Assembly: GCF_039522165.1 (NCBI RefSeq)
Contig: NZ_BAAADE010000011.1
Span: 1-64,000, forward strand
Reading direction: 5' to 3'
DNA from: Paenochrobactrum glaciei
GTDB lineage: Bacteria; Pseudomonadota; Alphaproteobacteria; Rhizobiales; Rhizobiaceae
DNA: 64,000 nt
The number at the start of each line of letters is the position of its first letter. Within the stretch, counting starts at the first letter, position 1. The position numbers and the translations under genes were made by a program. This document shows, piece after piece, positions 8,220 to 16,581 of the stretch. The notes under the pieces were generated by a model. That model was not told the DNA's origin. It saw only the letters and a list, made by a program, of their open reading frames with translations, and searched no databases.

Positions 8220-9299
8220 ATGTCTAAAAAACCCACTATCACAAATGTTGCACGTTTAGCTGGTGTCAGCACTGCAACGGCTGGCCGCGTGCTTGGCGGT
8301 TACGGTTATAGCAGCCAGGATGTTCGTGATCGTGTTTTAACAAGCGCGGAACAATTGGGCTATACACCCAATCAACTGGCAAGAAGTTTAATAACCGGTA
8401 CAACGCGAACGATCGGCGTAGTTGCCGGTGATATTCAGAGCCCTTTTTATGCAAGTGTATTACGCGGGATTTATAATATTGCCCGCTTAGAGGGCTTTGG
8501 TCTTCTGGTGACTGGTAGTGATGAGTTACTTAAACAAGAAATTGAATCTGTTCAACTTTTATTGGCAAAACAAGTCGATGGTTTAATTATTGCACCATTA
8601 GATTTACGTGATGCGCCCCATTTGCGAAAGGTAATGGAGAGCAAAAAACCAATTGTGCAAATTGACCGTGTCATTGAGGGCTTTAATGCTGATTATGTTG
8701 TAGTTGATAATTTCAATGCATCTTATGAAGCAACTTTAAGCCTGATAAATGCCGGACACAGATCCATTGGCGTTGTCGCAGAGCTTGTGAATATGAATGG
8801 CAAAGGAATTGAGGAGTTTGTTGCATCTGCCAAACTAGGCACTGTTGACCCACAATATTTGTTGCCGAGTTGGCAGCGCGTTTATGGGTATTTGCGCGCT
8901 ATGTTGCAAAGTGGTTGTGATATTAATCTCAATCATATTTGTCGTGTCGGAGAATATTCTGCGACTGCGGGACAAAGCAGTGTTGAAAAAATGATGTCAC
9001 AACCCCAACATCCGACGGCAGTTTTCTCAACAGGTGGCCTACTCTCCGGCGCAGTTATGCATGCTTTTGACAAGCTCAATTTATCAATACCAGAGGACGT
9101 GTCTTTGGTTTGTTTTGATGATCTGGATTGGTTTAGCCTTCATAAGCCACAAATCAGCGCCATTAAACAACCAACAATTGAGATGGGCGAACAAGCGGCT
9201 AAATTAATATTTAATCGCCTGAAGGATGCAACGCAGCCTCAACAAAAAATTACATTGGGTACGCATTTCATCCAGCGCTTTTCAATAAAAACAATATGA
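8220..9299 (+). CDS. LacI-family transcriptional regulator of the fructosamine locus
   Basis: The 359-residue protein starts with a LacI helix-turn-helix (TITNVARLAGVSTATAGRVL, residues 5-24) and the hinge region NQLARSLITG. A periplasmic-binding-protein-like ligand domain follows, with IGVVAGDIQSPFY near residue 65 and the C-terminal VCFDDLDWFSLHKP. GAGGG before the ATG supports the start. It lies in the same direction as the kinase with a 94-base gap, so it may be co-transcribed. The palindrome at 7241-7258 is its most likely operator; the inducer would be a fructosamine or its 6-phosphate, by analogy only. Confidence 0.9.
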   Translation: MSKKPTITNVARLAGVSTATAGRVLGGYGYSSQDVRDRVLTSAEQLGYTPNQLARSLITGTTRTIGVVAGDIQSPFYASVLRGIYNIARLEGFGLLVTGSDELLKQEIESVQLLLAKQVDGLIIAPLDLRDAPHLRKVMESKKPIVQIDRVIEGFNADYVVVDNFNASYEATLSLINAGHRSIGVVAELVNMNGKGIEEFVASAKLGTVDPQYLLPSWQRVYGYLRAMLQSGCDINLNHICRVGEYSATAGQSSVEKMMSQPQHPTAVFSTGGLLSGAVMHAFDKLNLSIPEDVSLVCFDDLDWFSLHKPQISAIKQPTIEMGEQAAKLIFNRLKDATQPQQKITLGTHFIQRFSIKTI

Positions 9300-9394
9300 T
9301 ATCCATTTGATATTATAGGATGAGCAGAAAAACCGTTTCATGCCATCTAAGCTGAGATAAACTGATCAGTTTCTCAGTCGTGAGGAATGCTTTG

Positions 9395-9650
9395 CTAACT
9401 TCCGGCACGGGTGCAAGCAATTGCAGCACCAATGGTTGCCCGTTTCATTGCATCTTCAAGCGATAAACCGCGATTCATGGATGACGCTAATACACCAACA
9501 AAACAGTCACCGGCAGTAGTCGTGTTTAATACCTCAACTTTCATCGCTGAAACATGGATATTCTGTCCGTTCACAAAGCTTCTGCATCATTTCGCCGAAT
9601 GTGCGGGCAATACCGGTTTGTAACTGCGTTGCTAAACTCTCAGCGTCTGG
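9395..9650 (-). pseudogene. Ribokinase-like PfkB kinase relic (C-terminus only)
   Basis: On the minus strand one frame reads VEVLNTTTAGDCFVGVLASS and then RATIGAAIACTRAGS followed by a TAG stop at 9395-9397. This is the C-terminal end of a ribokinase, with TAGDCF in place of the normal GAGDCF. Upstream the reading shifts frame at about 9590 (AESLATQLQTGIARTF is in another frame), and the N-terminal two thirds are missing, replaced by an IS3 OrfA fragment. The product cannot be functional. It lies next to the fructosamine genes and may have been part of that sugar cluster. Confidence 0.7.
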
Positions 9651-9835
9651 ATCGCTGACAATTGATCATCCTGCGCAGCTGCTTTCTCAGAGGCATTATT
9701 GCGCTTCATCCAACTATAAAGTGAATGTGTACTGACGTCCAAGCGACGAGAAACATCTGCTACGGAATAACCGCGCTCAGTAATTTGTTGAATAGCATCG
9801 AGTTTGAATTCGTCAGTGAAATTACCCTTACCCAT
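9632..9835 (-). pseudogene. IS3-family OrfA fragment
   Basis: The frame starts with MGKGNFTDEFKLDAIQQIT and continues ERGYSVADVSRRLDVSTHSLYSW, the helix-turn-helix of an IS3 OrfA. After about residue 55 it leaves the family and stops, and neither the leucine-zipper part nor OrfB follows. It is therefore a truncated remnant, although its start and ribosome site (AAGGAG) are intact. It interrupts the ribokinase relic. Confidence 0.8.
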
Positions 9836-9900
9836 AGTAAGCTCCTTGCCTCTTTTTTAAGTCACAAGGTGTCTACAAATCTAAGACACTTCTACGGAGT
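9836..9900. mobile_element. Left-end noncoding part of the IS3 fragment
   Basis: Upstream of the OrfA start the minus strand carries AGTGTCTTAGATTTGTAGAC, a sequence of the type found at the left end of IS3-family elements that carry this OrfA. The exact outer end is not certain; I place it near 9895. Confidence 0.45.
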
Positions 9901-10778
9901 TACCTTGAGATTATAGGCAAATGCGCTTGTTGATATATTCAATGGCACTTTTTCGCTGGGATGGGCTCGGATCGCACCCAGACCAGAACTAATCAGTCAA
10001 CCAAAAATCTGTTCTTGCTACCAATCTACCCCAAATCACTCAATCACGAAGTTACGCAATCGCACGCTACGTTCTTCGCGGATATTATCGGCTGAGCTAC
10101 GGAAATATGCGGATTAAGAGTCAAAAAAGCGCAAGAAGCGCTAAGCATCAGCATAACTATTCTTTTGATGATCAAACCGGATGAATCATTTTAGTCGTTA
10201 CAAGCGTACTTGATCATCAGAAAAACGTCTTCCTTTAAGTCCTGCTCTCTAAAGAAGACAGAACAAACCCTATGCGAATTCTATGGTTAATAATTATTTA
10301 ATTAAATCAAGGATTTCATCTTCCTAAAATGCAAAAAATCTCGTTTTTTGAGATAAAATTGGTTGGTTTTTATTTTTATCTCGTTATTAGTCATTTGCTT
10401 TATGAAATAAATTTATCTTGAAATACCTGAAATATAATATTTACAGCACAAGCATTTTATCAGATCAAAAAATAGGTTGGCGAACATGAAAGAGCCAATA
10501 TACGATATTCTTTAACGTGCCTGAATAGCGTAATATTACCGCTTGTATCCCCTCATAAGCGAACCAAAAAACTTCAATTGTTTATGACGCAAAGCTTTAT
10601 TGCCGACGATATAAAATTAAAAATATGTCGGGAAACTCAAGGAGTAGTGGCCCATTCACAAGCGTATACCAATATCGGCACATGTTATGTCCACAATTTT
10701 CATTGCTGCAACAATGATATTCTGGATCAAGCAATGAGGTTTGAGCCACATCCACGTCATCTGCCAATATGCGCAATT
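9901..10778. other. Long gene-poor intergenic region, probably decayed sequence
   Basis: About 880 bases with no gene that I can support on either strand. The part from 10260 to 10450 is very AT-rich. A 78-codon frame at 10578-10814 has no ribosome site and no recognisable domain. The region between IS fragments and the LuxR gene may be leftover from insertions and deletions, but I could not identify the parent genes. Confidence 0.5.
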
Positions 10779-11618
10779 TTAACTGATTGGATTCTTCATA
10801 AAAATTGCAAATAATTCACGTTGTGAGGATATGCGCATCTTCGCATAAATATTTTTACGATGAATCCTCACGGTACCTGATGCAATATCAAGTAAACTTG
10901 CAATCGACTCTGATGAGTGCCCTTCTAATACCAAACCAACCACTTGTAATTCACGTGCCGTCAGCGCGGGCATACCTAAATGGTTCACAGCTTCCTGAAT
11001 AGCAGTCCTCAGCGCTTCTTTTTCATCCTGCACTGAGCGAAATACTTTTAAACGTTCATCTTGAGACCAATGCATCTGGGCAATATTTCGGATGAGAGGC
11101 TCAATACAGCGAAAAATACGTAATTCTCGCGTTGTAAATGCCGGTTTCAGCGGCGATCGCATAAGCGATGTAACGATTGTCCAGTTTTGACTGCTAGGAA
11201 AGTAAAACGCAATTTCATCAACTGGTCCCGTTTGTACATAATATGATTTATAATATTCACTTTGAAAAAATTGATCCGGTGCCAAATCGCGCAACCTGTG
11301 CATACCAGTATTTAGACCTGAAATCGTGGCCTTATAAAACGGATCCAATAAATAAGGCCCCACCACATATTCTGTGACATGAATTTCGAACTGCTCAGGT
11401 TGAAAACTATGGTGCAGACAAAGAGGCATTGCGGGCCCATTATATGCAAATGTGACCGTGTAGTCATAGGCTATCAAACTATTGATAACATTATTAAAAA
11501 AGTCAGGAAATTCAGCTGAGCCGACCTTAGCTACAAGCTCGCCAAGCGCCCCATACCATTCATGCGTTGATAGCATTTGACAGCTAACACTTTTGTTTTT
11601 CTCTAAGCTTTTTGTCAT
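10779..11618 (-). CDS. LuxR-family transcriptional regulator
   Basis: The 279-residue protein ends in a LuxR/FixJ helix-turn-helix at about residues 213-265: LTARELQVVGLVLEGHSSES, then SGTVRIHRKNIYAKM. The N-terminal 190 residues are not a receiver domain and have no visible phospho-acceptor pattern; they look like a GAF/PAS-like sensing domain of unknown ligand. AGGAT 8 bases before the ATG supports the start. It is divergent from the ABC transporter/diol dehydratase operon that starts at 12023, with a 404-base spacer, and is the natural candidate regulator of it. Confidence 0.87.
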   Translation of the reverse strand: MTKSLEKNKSVSCQMLSTHEWYGALGELVAKVGSAEFPDFFNNVINSLIAYDYTVTFAYNGPAMPLCLHHSFQPEQFEIHVTEYVVGPYLLDPFYKATISGLNTGMHRLRDLAPDQFFQSEYYKSYYVQTGPVDEIAFYFPSSQNWTIVTSLMRSPLKPAFTTRELRIFRCIEPLIRNIAQMHWSQDERLKVFRSVQDEKEALRTAIQEAVNHLGMPALTARELQVVGLVLEGHSSESIASLLDIASGTVRIHRKNIYAKMRISSQRELFAIFMKNPIS

Positions 11619-12022
11619 CAGATACTATCCTAAATGATATATATAAAAGATTTTACCTAAATTGGGTAATACCCCTCAAATGAATATAAATATATAAGTT
11701 TACTTGTTTTAAGGAGTATGCTCTAAACTTAAATTAGTGTCTATACACCCTTAGTCAAAGAGGTATTTTAAGAAGCGCGTTTGCTAAAAGACTGCAAAAG
11801 CAGCAAAGGCATCGCTTGGGAACAAATAACAGGTCAACGAAATATCGGGCCTTTGGAGGAGATATGAGAAGCTTTTGCTTTCTCATAAATGCAGCTCTGC
11901 GTCTTTATTCTAGCAGAGGCATTTTACCTTAAGCATTAATTCTCCAATCATTCCGAGATCAGTTTACCGATAAAGAGCCTTAGCTCGTATATTAAATACG
12001 GCAGGCAAATGGGGAAAACTAA
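11619..12022. promoter_or_regulatory. Divergent control region and long leader before the ABC/diol dehydratase operon
   Basis: 404 bases between the LuxR gene and the solute-binding protein gene. The LuxR-proximal 120 bases are AT-rich and should hold its promoter. The operon-proximal part is unusually long for a leader and includes a 22-codon frame with a strong ribosome site at 11864 and an almost symmetrical hairpin over its first codons. I looked for a cobalamin riboswitch core, since the operon encodes a B12 enzyme, and did not see one. Confidence 0.5.
11864..11932 (+). CDS. Possible 22-residue leader peptide
   Basis: GGAGGAG lies just upstream of an ATG (GGAGG is 4 bases from it), the best ribosome site in the leader. 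The frame codes for 22 residues with no known family (it begins MRSFCFLINAAL). Its first 25 bases form a stem ATGAGAA-GC / GC-TTTCTCAT with a TTTT loop, so translation and folding would compete. It could be an attenuator-type leader of the transporter operon or an accident. Confidence 0.35.
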   Translation: MRSFCFLINAALRLYSSRGILP

Positions 12023-13411
12023 ATGAAATTTGCTAGCGCAGTTCGTTATAAAAAATGGATATTAGCGGCTACGGTTACAGCCAGCATATCCCTTGTCTTC
12101 AGTTCCGCTCATGCCTGGACATTGGAAGAAGCCGCAGCTCCCTATAAAGGCGTAACAATCCGTACAGTTGGTGAATCTCTTCCGCCCCTTGAGGCGATGA
12201 AGAAACTTGCACCACAGTTTGAAAAGCAGACGGGCATTAAAGTTGAAATAGAAATGTATGAACATTCCGAAGCTGTCAGTAAGGTCATGCTTGATCTTAA
12301 CTCACAGCGCGGACGTTATGATTTCATTATTCAGCCCCATCGTGAAATTGGTAAATTTGTTGCCAATCAACAGGTGGATTCTGTGCAGCCATTCCTTGAT
12401 AATGACCAGTTGCGCGATCCGAATTTCAAGCCAGACGAACAATTATATCAAGGCCTATGGAAAGAAATATCCTGGTATGACAATCAGGTTTACGGCTTCC
12501 CGTTTACGGCGCTCAGCATGTATATGTGGTACCGCACCGATCTTTTATCTGATGAAAATGAGAAAAAAGGGTTTCAGGAAAAATACGGTTACGAGCTTGC
12601 ACCTGCAAAAAACTGGAAACAATATCGCGATAATGCGGAATGGTTCACACGCCCTGAACAGCGCCAATATGGAACGGCCTTGCAAGGAAAACGCCATGAA
12701 GCCTTATGGTATGAGTGGTTAAACTTCCTCTATTCATTCGGCGGCGATATGCTGGACACTAAAACCGGTTCCAGCTGTGGCCCCGTCATTGTTAATAGTC
12801 CTGAGGCTATCGCTGCGACTGAATATTATAAAAGCCTGATTCCGTTCTCGCCACCAGATACGCTGAACTATTTCTGGGATGACGTCATGGCACTGATGCA
12901 GCAAGGTTCTGTTGCACAGATGGTCATGTGGAATGACTCCACCTATGCAGTAGCGATAGATGAAACAGCTTCCACTGTCGTTGGAAAAGTCGGTTTTGAC
13001 CTCGTTCCGCACGATAAGGGTGGTAAGGTAGCACAGGCTGAAGGCTGGACTTATCTCATTCCTGTCGCATCAAAAAACAAAGAAGCTGCCTATTTATTTA
13101 TTCAGTGGATGATGGCTTACGAACAGCAGCTTAATCAGCACTTAAACGGCGGTGCAACGTCCAGACCGGATGTCTATCAATCAGAAGAAGTGCAAAAATT
13201 ACCCTATGCACAAGCATCGATGGCAGCAAATGAAGCAGCCAAACCAAAGCCGACAATGCCACAATCAGCAGAGATGACCGATATTCTGGTTCGTGAGCTT
13301 TCGTCTTTCATGGCAAATGAAAAAACCGCTAAGGAAGCTTTAGATCGCTCAGCCCAGGATATTTCAACTTTGCTGGGTGAATGTGCGCCGTTAAAATATC
13401 CGGTTCAATAA
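12023..13411 (+). CDS. ABC transporter periplasmic solute-binding protein (family 1, CUT1-like)
   Basis: This 462-residue protein has a clear signal peptide ending at SSAHA (about residue 31). The mature part is a family-1 extracellular binding protein, with LAPQFEKQTGIKVEIEMYEH near residues 65-84 and YGFPFTALSMYMWYRTDLL near residues 160-178. Such proteins deliver sugars, polyols or related compounds to ABC importers. It heads an operon with two permeases, an ATPase and a small membrane protein, followed by a diol dehydratase. Glycerol, 1,2-propanediol or a related polyol is a reasonable ligand guess from context only. Confidence 0.9.
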   Translation: MKFASAVRYKKWILAATVTASISLVFSSAHAWTLEEAAAPYKGVTIRTVGESLPPLEAMKKLAPQFEKQTGIKVEIEMYEHSEAVSKVMLDLNSQRGRYDFIIQPHREIGKFVANQQVDSVQPFLDNDQLRDPNFKPDEQLYQGLWKEISWYDNQVYGFPFTALSMYMWYRTDLLSDENEKKGFQEKYGYELAPAKNWKQYRDNAEWFTRPEQRQYGTALQGKRHEALWYEWLNFLYSFGGDMLDTKTGSSCGPVIVNSPEAIAATEYYKSLIPFSPPDTLNYFWDDVMALMQQGSVAQMVMWNDSTYAVAIDETASTVVGKVGFDLVPHDKGGKVAQAEGWTYLIPVASKNKEAAYLFIQWMMAYEQQLNQHLNGGATSRPDVYQSEEVQKLPYAQASMAANEAAKPKPTMPQSAEMTDILVRELSSFMANEKTAKEALDRSAQDISTLLGECAPLKYPVQ

Positions 13412-13439
13412 GCACCCCACATCCATTTTTCTTTTAAAA

Positions 13440-13468
13440 ATCTGTGAGCTCGATAGCAGCTCACAGAT
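13440..13468 (+). terminator. Intercistronic hairpin after the binding-protein gene
   Basis: ATCTGTGAGCT and AGCTCACAGAT form a perfect 11-base-pair stem with a 7-base loop, placed between the binding-protein stop and the first permease. There is no U-run, so it is more likely an mRNA-stabilising or partial-termination hairpin. Such hairpins commonly keep binding-protein expression above that of the membrane parts. Confidence 0.65.
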
Positions 13469-13477
13469 GATGTGAGA

Positions 13478-14416
13478 ATGATTGCAATGATGACATCTCA
13501 ACAACATTCAAAGAGTCGCTTTATTCTAGATCATGGTGTTGCCCTGCCATTGATTATTCCTGCGACATTACTGGTTTTCATCTTTCTGGTCGCCCCTTTC
13601 GGCTATATGACTTACACAGCTATGACTGACCTCAGTTTTGCCAATGCAAGTCAAAAAGGTTCATTTATCGGTCTGGACAACTTTCGTTATCTTGTCCGCG
13701 AAGACGATATTTTCTGGGGCTCGTTCTGGCTTACATTACGGTTTGTTTTTTTCAGCGTACTGATAGAATTTTTGTTGGGGTTTGCGCTGGCATGGACAAT
13801 TTGGCGCTATATTGAACGTCAACGTTTGCTGGTAACTTTATTGCTCATTCCCATGATGGTAGCGCCCGTTGCTGTAGGCTTAATTTGGCGCTTATTGCTC
13901 CAAGGCGACTTCGGGATGATCACACATTACCTTCATCAGCTCGGTTTATTGCCGCAAACTGTTGCCATTTTCTCCACGCCACAATTGGTAATGCCTGCAA
14001 TCATTGCCATTGATGTCTGGCAATGGACACCGTTTGTAACGCTGATTATTCTCGCTGGATTAATGAGCCTGCCCAAGGCACCTTTTGAGGCAGCCACAAT
14101 GGACGGTGCGACGCCCCTACGTCAATTTTTTGACATCACATTACCATTGCTTCGTCCGATCATAGCACTGGTATTATTATTACGCGGCATTGATGCATTT
14201 AAGGAATTTGACAAGGTATTCATCCTCACAGGTGGTGGTCCGGGTACCGTTTCAGAACTGCTATCCATCTATGCCTATAGAGTGAACTTTAAAAACTGGA
14301 ACTTAGGATACGGGGCTTCCGTTGCCTTCATGGTTTATCTGGTTGTCCTCATCATGTGTTCCGTCTTTTACAAAGCCATTAACTGGCAATCCAATAAACC
14401 AGTCGTAAAGGCTTAG
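13478..14416 (+). CDS. ABC transporter permease (MalF/UgpA-type)
   Basis: About 312 residues with six membrane segments and the EAA loop near residue 205 (EAATMDGATPLRQFFDITLP), the contact site for the ATPase. This is the first of two CUT1 permeases. Candidate starts are GTG 13472, ATG 13478 and ATG 13487; no choice is clear because the Shine-Dalgarno is weak (GTGAG). It is separated from the binding protein by the hairpin at 13440. Confidence 0.9.
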   Translation: MIAMMTSQQHSKSRFILDHGVALPLIIPATLLVFIFLVAPFGYMTYTAMTDLSFANASQKGSFIGLDNFRYLVREDDIFWGSFWLTLRFVFFSVLIEFLLGFALAWTIWRYIERQRLLVTLLLIPMMVAPVAVGLIWRLLLQGDFGMITHYLHQLGLLPQTVAIFSTPQLVMPAIIAIDVWQWTPFVTLIILAGLMSLPKAPFEAATMDGATPLRQFFDITLPLLRPIIALVLLLRGIDAFKEFDKVFILTGGGPGTVSELLSIYAYRVNFKNWNLGYGASVAFMVYLVVLIMCSVFYKAINWQSNKPVVKA

Positions 14417-14423
14417 TTGAACA

Positions 14424-15242
14424 ATGAACAAGTCTTGGAAAATTTTTGCTATAGGCGTTTTGCTCTGCTTTGTCGCAATGGCTCTCTTGCCGTATCTATG
14501 GATAGTTTTGACTTCCTTTAAGGGGCGTCTCGACATCCTGTCTCCAGATCCAACATGGTTTTTCAAACCGACACTTGCGAACTACCCGGCAGTTTTCATC
14601 GATAAAGATTACATGCCGCTTGTGTTTAACTCGCTGATAATTGCAACTTCTACGACAATATTATCAATCGCGATTGGTGCACCGGCAGCATATGTATTTG
14701 CTCGTCATGACTTCACCGGCAAAGAAGATCTTTTTTTCTTCTTCTTAACCACCCGTATGGCTCCGCCAATTTCTATCGCGGTTCCGTTATTCATGTTCTT
14801 CTCCAATATCGGTCTGACAGATACAATTTTTGCGGTTGTCATAGCGCATACAACATTCAATTTGTCTCTTGTCGTTTGGATGATGCGTGGCTTTTTTGCT
14901 GAAATACCGCGTGAGATTGATGAAGCTGCAATGATGGACGGCCGTTCTAAACTCGGTGCTTTCATTCGCGTTATTGTCCCCATGGCAGCTCCTGGTTTGG
15001 CAGCAACTGCAGTGCTTTGCTTCATTATGTCCTGGAATGAGTTTCTCTATGCATTCATTCTCGTAGCTTTTGAAGGACGTCCACTCACTGTCGGCATTCC
15101 AGGGCTTATCACTCCGCACGGAACGCTTTGGGGCCAAGTTGCAGCTGTTGCTATAGTTGCAACATTACCGATCATTCTGTTCACATTTCTGGTGCAAAAA
15201 CATCTTGTGCGCGGCCTGACATTTGGCGCGGTAAAAGGCTGA
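14424..15242 (+). CDS. ABC transporter permease (MalG/UgpE-type)
   Basis: 272 residues with six membrane segments. The EAA loop (EIDEAAMMDGRSKLGAFIRV, near residues 163-182) is well conserved. It follows the first permease by 7 bases and precedes the ATPase, so the two permeases and ATPase are one transcriptional unit. Its size and the C-terminal region are typical of CUT1 importers for sugars, glycerol 3-phosphate and polyols. Confidence 0.92.
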   Translation: MNKSWKIFAIGVLLCFVAMALLPYLWIVLTSFKGRLDILSPDPTWFFKPTLANYPAVFIDKDYMPLVFNSLIIATSTTILSIAIGAPAAYVFARHDFTGKEDLFFFFLTTRMAPPISIAVPLFMFFSNIGLTDTIFAVVIAHTTFNLSLVVWMMRGFFAEIPREIDEAAMMDGRSKLGAFIRVIVPMAAPGLAATAVLCFIMSWNEFLYAFILVAFEGRPLTVGIPGLITPHGTLWGQVAAVAIVATLPIILFTFLVQKHLVRGLTFGAVKG

Positions 15243-15269
15243 TATTACAGCATTTTGGGAGAATTAATC

Positions 15270-16322
15270 ATGACCGTCTCATTCAAAGACGTAACCAAAA
15301 AATTCGCCGACGGTACAATTGCGTTGGATGCTTTAAATCTGGAATTTAATCTCGGTGAGTTTATTGTCCTTTTGGGCCCTTCCGGGTCAGGTAAAACAAC
15401 GGCCTGTCGCTTACTCGCAGGCCTTGAAGCACCATCATCCGGGCAAATAGACGTAAACGGAAAGAACATTACCAACCTGCCACCGCGCATGCGTGAAATG
15501 GGAATGGTCTTTCAAAATTATGCACTTTACAGCCATAAAAATATCTATGAAAACATCGCTTACCCACTTCATATCCGTAAGAAATCAAAAGCGGAAATTG
15601 AAAAGCGTGTCAGTGATGTAGCTGAATTGTTGCAGATTAAAAAATATCTGCATCGAAAGCCAGGGCAGCTGTCAGGTGGGCAGGCACAACGTGTCGCTGT
15701 TGCTCGTGCACTTGTTTGGGAACCCTCAATCTGCCTGATGGACGAACCGCTTTCAAACCTTGACGCTTTATTGCGGTTACATATGCGTACAGAACTGAAC
15801 CGTCTTCACAGAAGCTTGAAAAAGACATTTGTGTTTGTAACGCACGATCAGGAAGAGGCTATGACGCTAGCCACGCGGATTGCCATTCTGAAAGATGGCA
15901 AGCTGGCGCAATTTGACGAACCACGAACGATTTACCGTGAGCCAGCGAACCGCTTTGTGGCCGAATTCATGGGAAGACCAGCCATGAATACTTTTGATGG
16001 TATTGTCACCAATGGTATGTTCGAAAGCCGCGACCTTAAATTTCCGGTGGACGCAGTTGACGGGCCTGTTGTTGTGGGAATACGCCCCGAACAAATCCAG
16101 ATTGGTGCCAAAGATGGCGCCCATCCCATCTCATTAACCTTGGATGTAAAAGAACTGATTGAACCTGATATGCTGTTGATTTTTCAAGTCGACGGCACAC
16201 AGCTCACTGTACGCACATCTGATGACTATTCTAATTTTGAAGCCGGGCAGACAATAACATTATCCTTTCCCAAACATGCCTTGCACTATTTTGATGCATC
16301 GACAGGGAAACGTATCAGATGA
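15270..16322 (+). CDS. ABC transporter ATP-binding protein (MalK/UgpC-type)
   Basis: The protein has about 350 residues. It has Walker A GPSGSGKTT, the signature LSGGQAQR, Walker B CLMDEPLSNLD and the switch His in VFVTHDQEEA. The last 110 residues form a TOBE-like regulatory domain, as in MalK. A TTG at 15255 would extend it, but GGGAGA at a proper distance favours the ATG at 15270. Its stop overlaps the start of a small membrane protein gene as ATGA. Confidence 0.93.
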   Translation: MTVSFKDVTKKFADGTIALDALNLEFNLGEFIVLLGPSGSGKTTACRLLAGLEAPSSGQIDVNGKNITNLPPRMREMGMVFQNYALYSHKNIYENIAYPLHIRKKSKAEIEKRVSDVAELLQIKKYLHRKPGQLSGGQAQRVAVARALVWEPSICLMDEPLSNLDALLRLHMRTELNRLHRSLKKTFVFVTHDQEEAMTLATRIAILKDGKLAQFDEPRTIYREPANRFVAEFMGRPAMNTFDGIVTNGMFESRDLKFPVDAVDGPVVVGIRPEQIQIGAKDGAHPISLTLDVKELIEPDMLLIFQVDGTQLTVRTSDDYSNFEAGQTITLSFPKHALHYFDASTGKRIR

Positions 16323-16480
16323 GTATATACAATTTTTTCCCGCTCTTTTTTGCGGCTTTTATCTGGTTTGCTTTTTGGAGATTCAATCGATCCCGTGGCT
16401 GGTTTTCTGTTGGTGATCTGATTTTCTGGGATGTGATCATATTAATAATTATCCAATTGATTTGGCTGCGTTGGTACTAG
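16319..16480 (+). CDS. Small membrane protein, 53 residues, coupled to the ABC ATPase
   Basis: The ATG overlaps the ATPase stop (ATGA), so it is placed for translational coupling. The frame gives 53 residues with two hydrophobic segments: an N-terminal one rich in Phe/Trp (NFFPLFFAAFIWFAFW), a short charged loop (RFNRSRGW), and a second one rich in Ile (FWDVIILIIIQLIWL). It ends in a TAG followed by a T-run. I do not recognise a family. Rhizobial glycerol ABC operons carry a small membrane protein of unknown role among the transporter genes, which is a possible parallel. It may be an accessory or stabilising subunit of this importer. Confidence 0.6.
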   Translation: MSIYNFFPLFFAAFIWFAFWRFNRSRGWFSVGDLIFWDVIILIIIQLIWLRWY

Positions 16481-16581
16481 TTTTTTTCAAAAATCAACTC
16501 TGTTTGATGACATGGGAAGAACGAAACACTGAAAATAAAGCGTGGCCATTTAAATAAATGTGATCCGAAAGGAGCAGTTTG

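Noticed and set aside
10578..10814. 78-codon frame upstream of the LuxR gene stop
   Set aside because: No Shine-Dalgarno, no family resemblance, and it overlaps the LuxR gene end.
11700..12022. Cobalamin riboswitch before the B12-dependent dehydratase operon
   Set aside because: I searched by eye for the conserved B12-box and neighbouring core segments and found only scattered short matches. A covariance-model scan would be needed to exclude it fully.
12258..12722. 154-codon open frame inside the binding-protein gene
   Set aside because: It is an out-of-frame overlap of the well-supported solute-binding protein; composition and motifs belong to the other frame.
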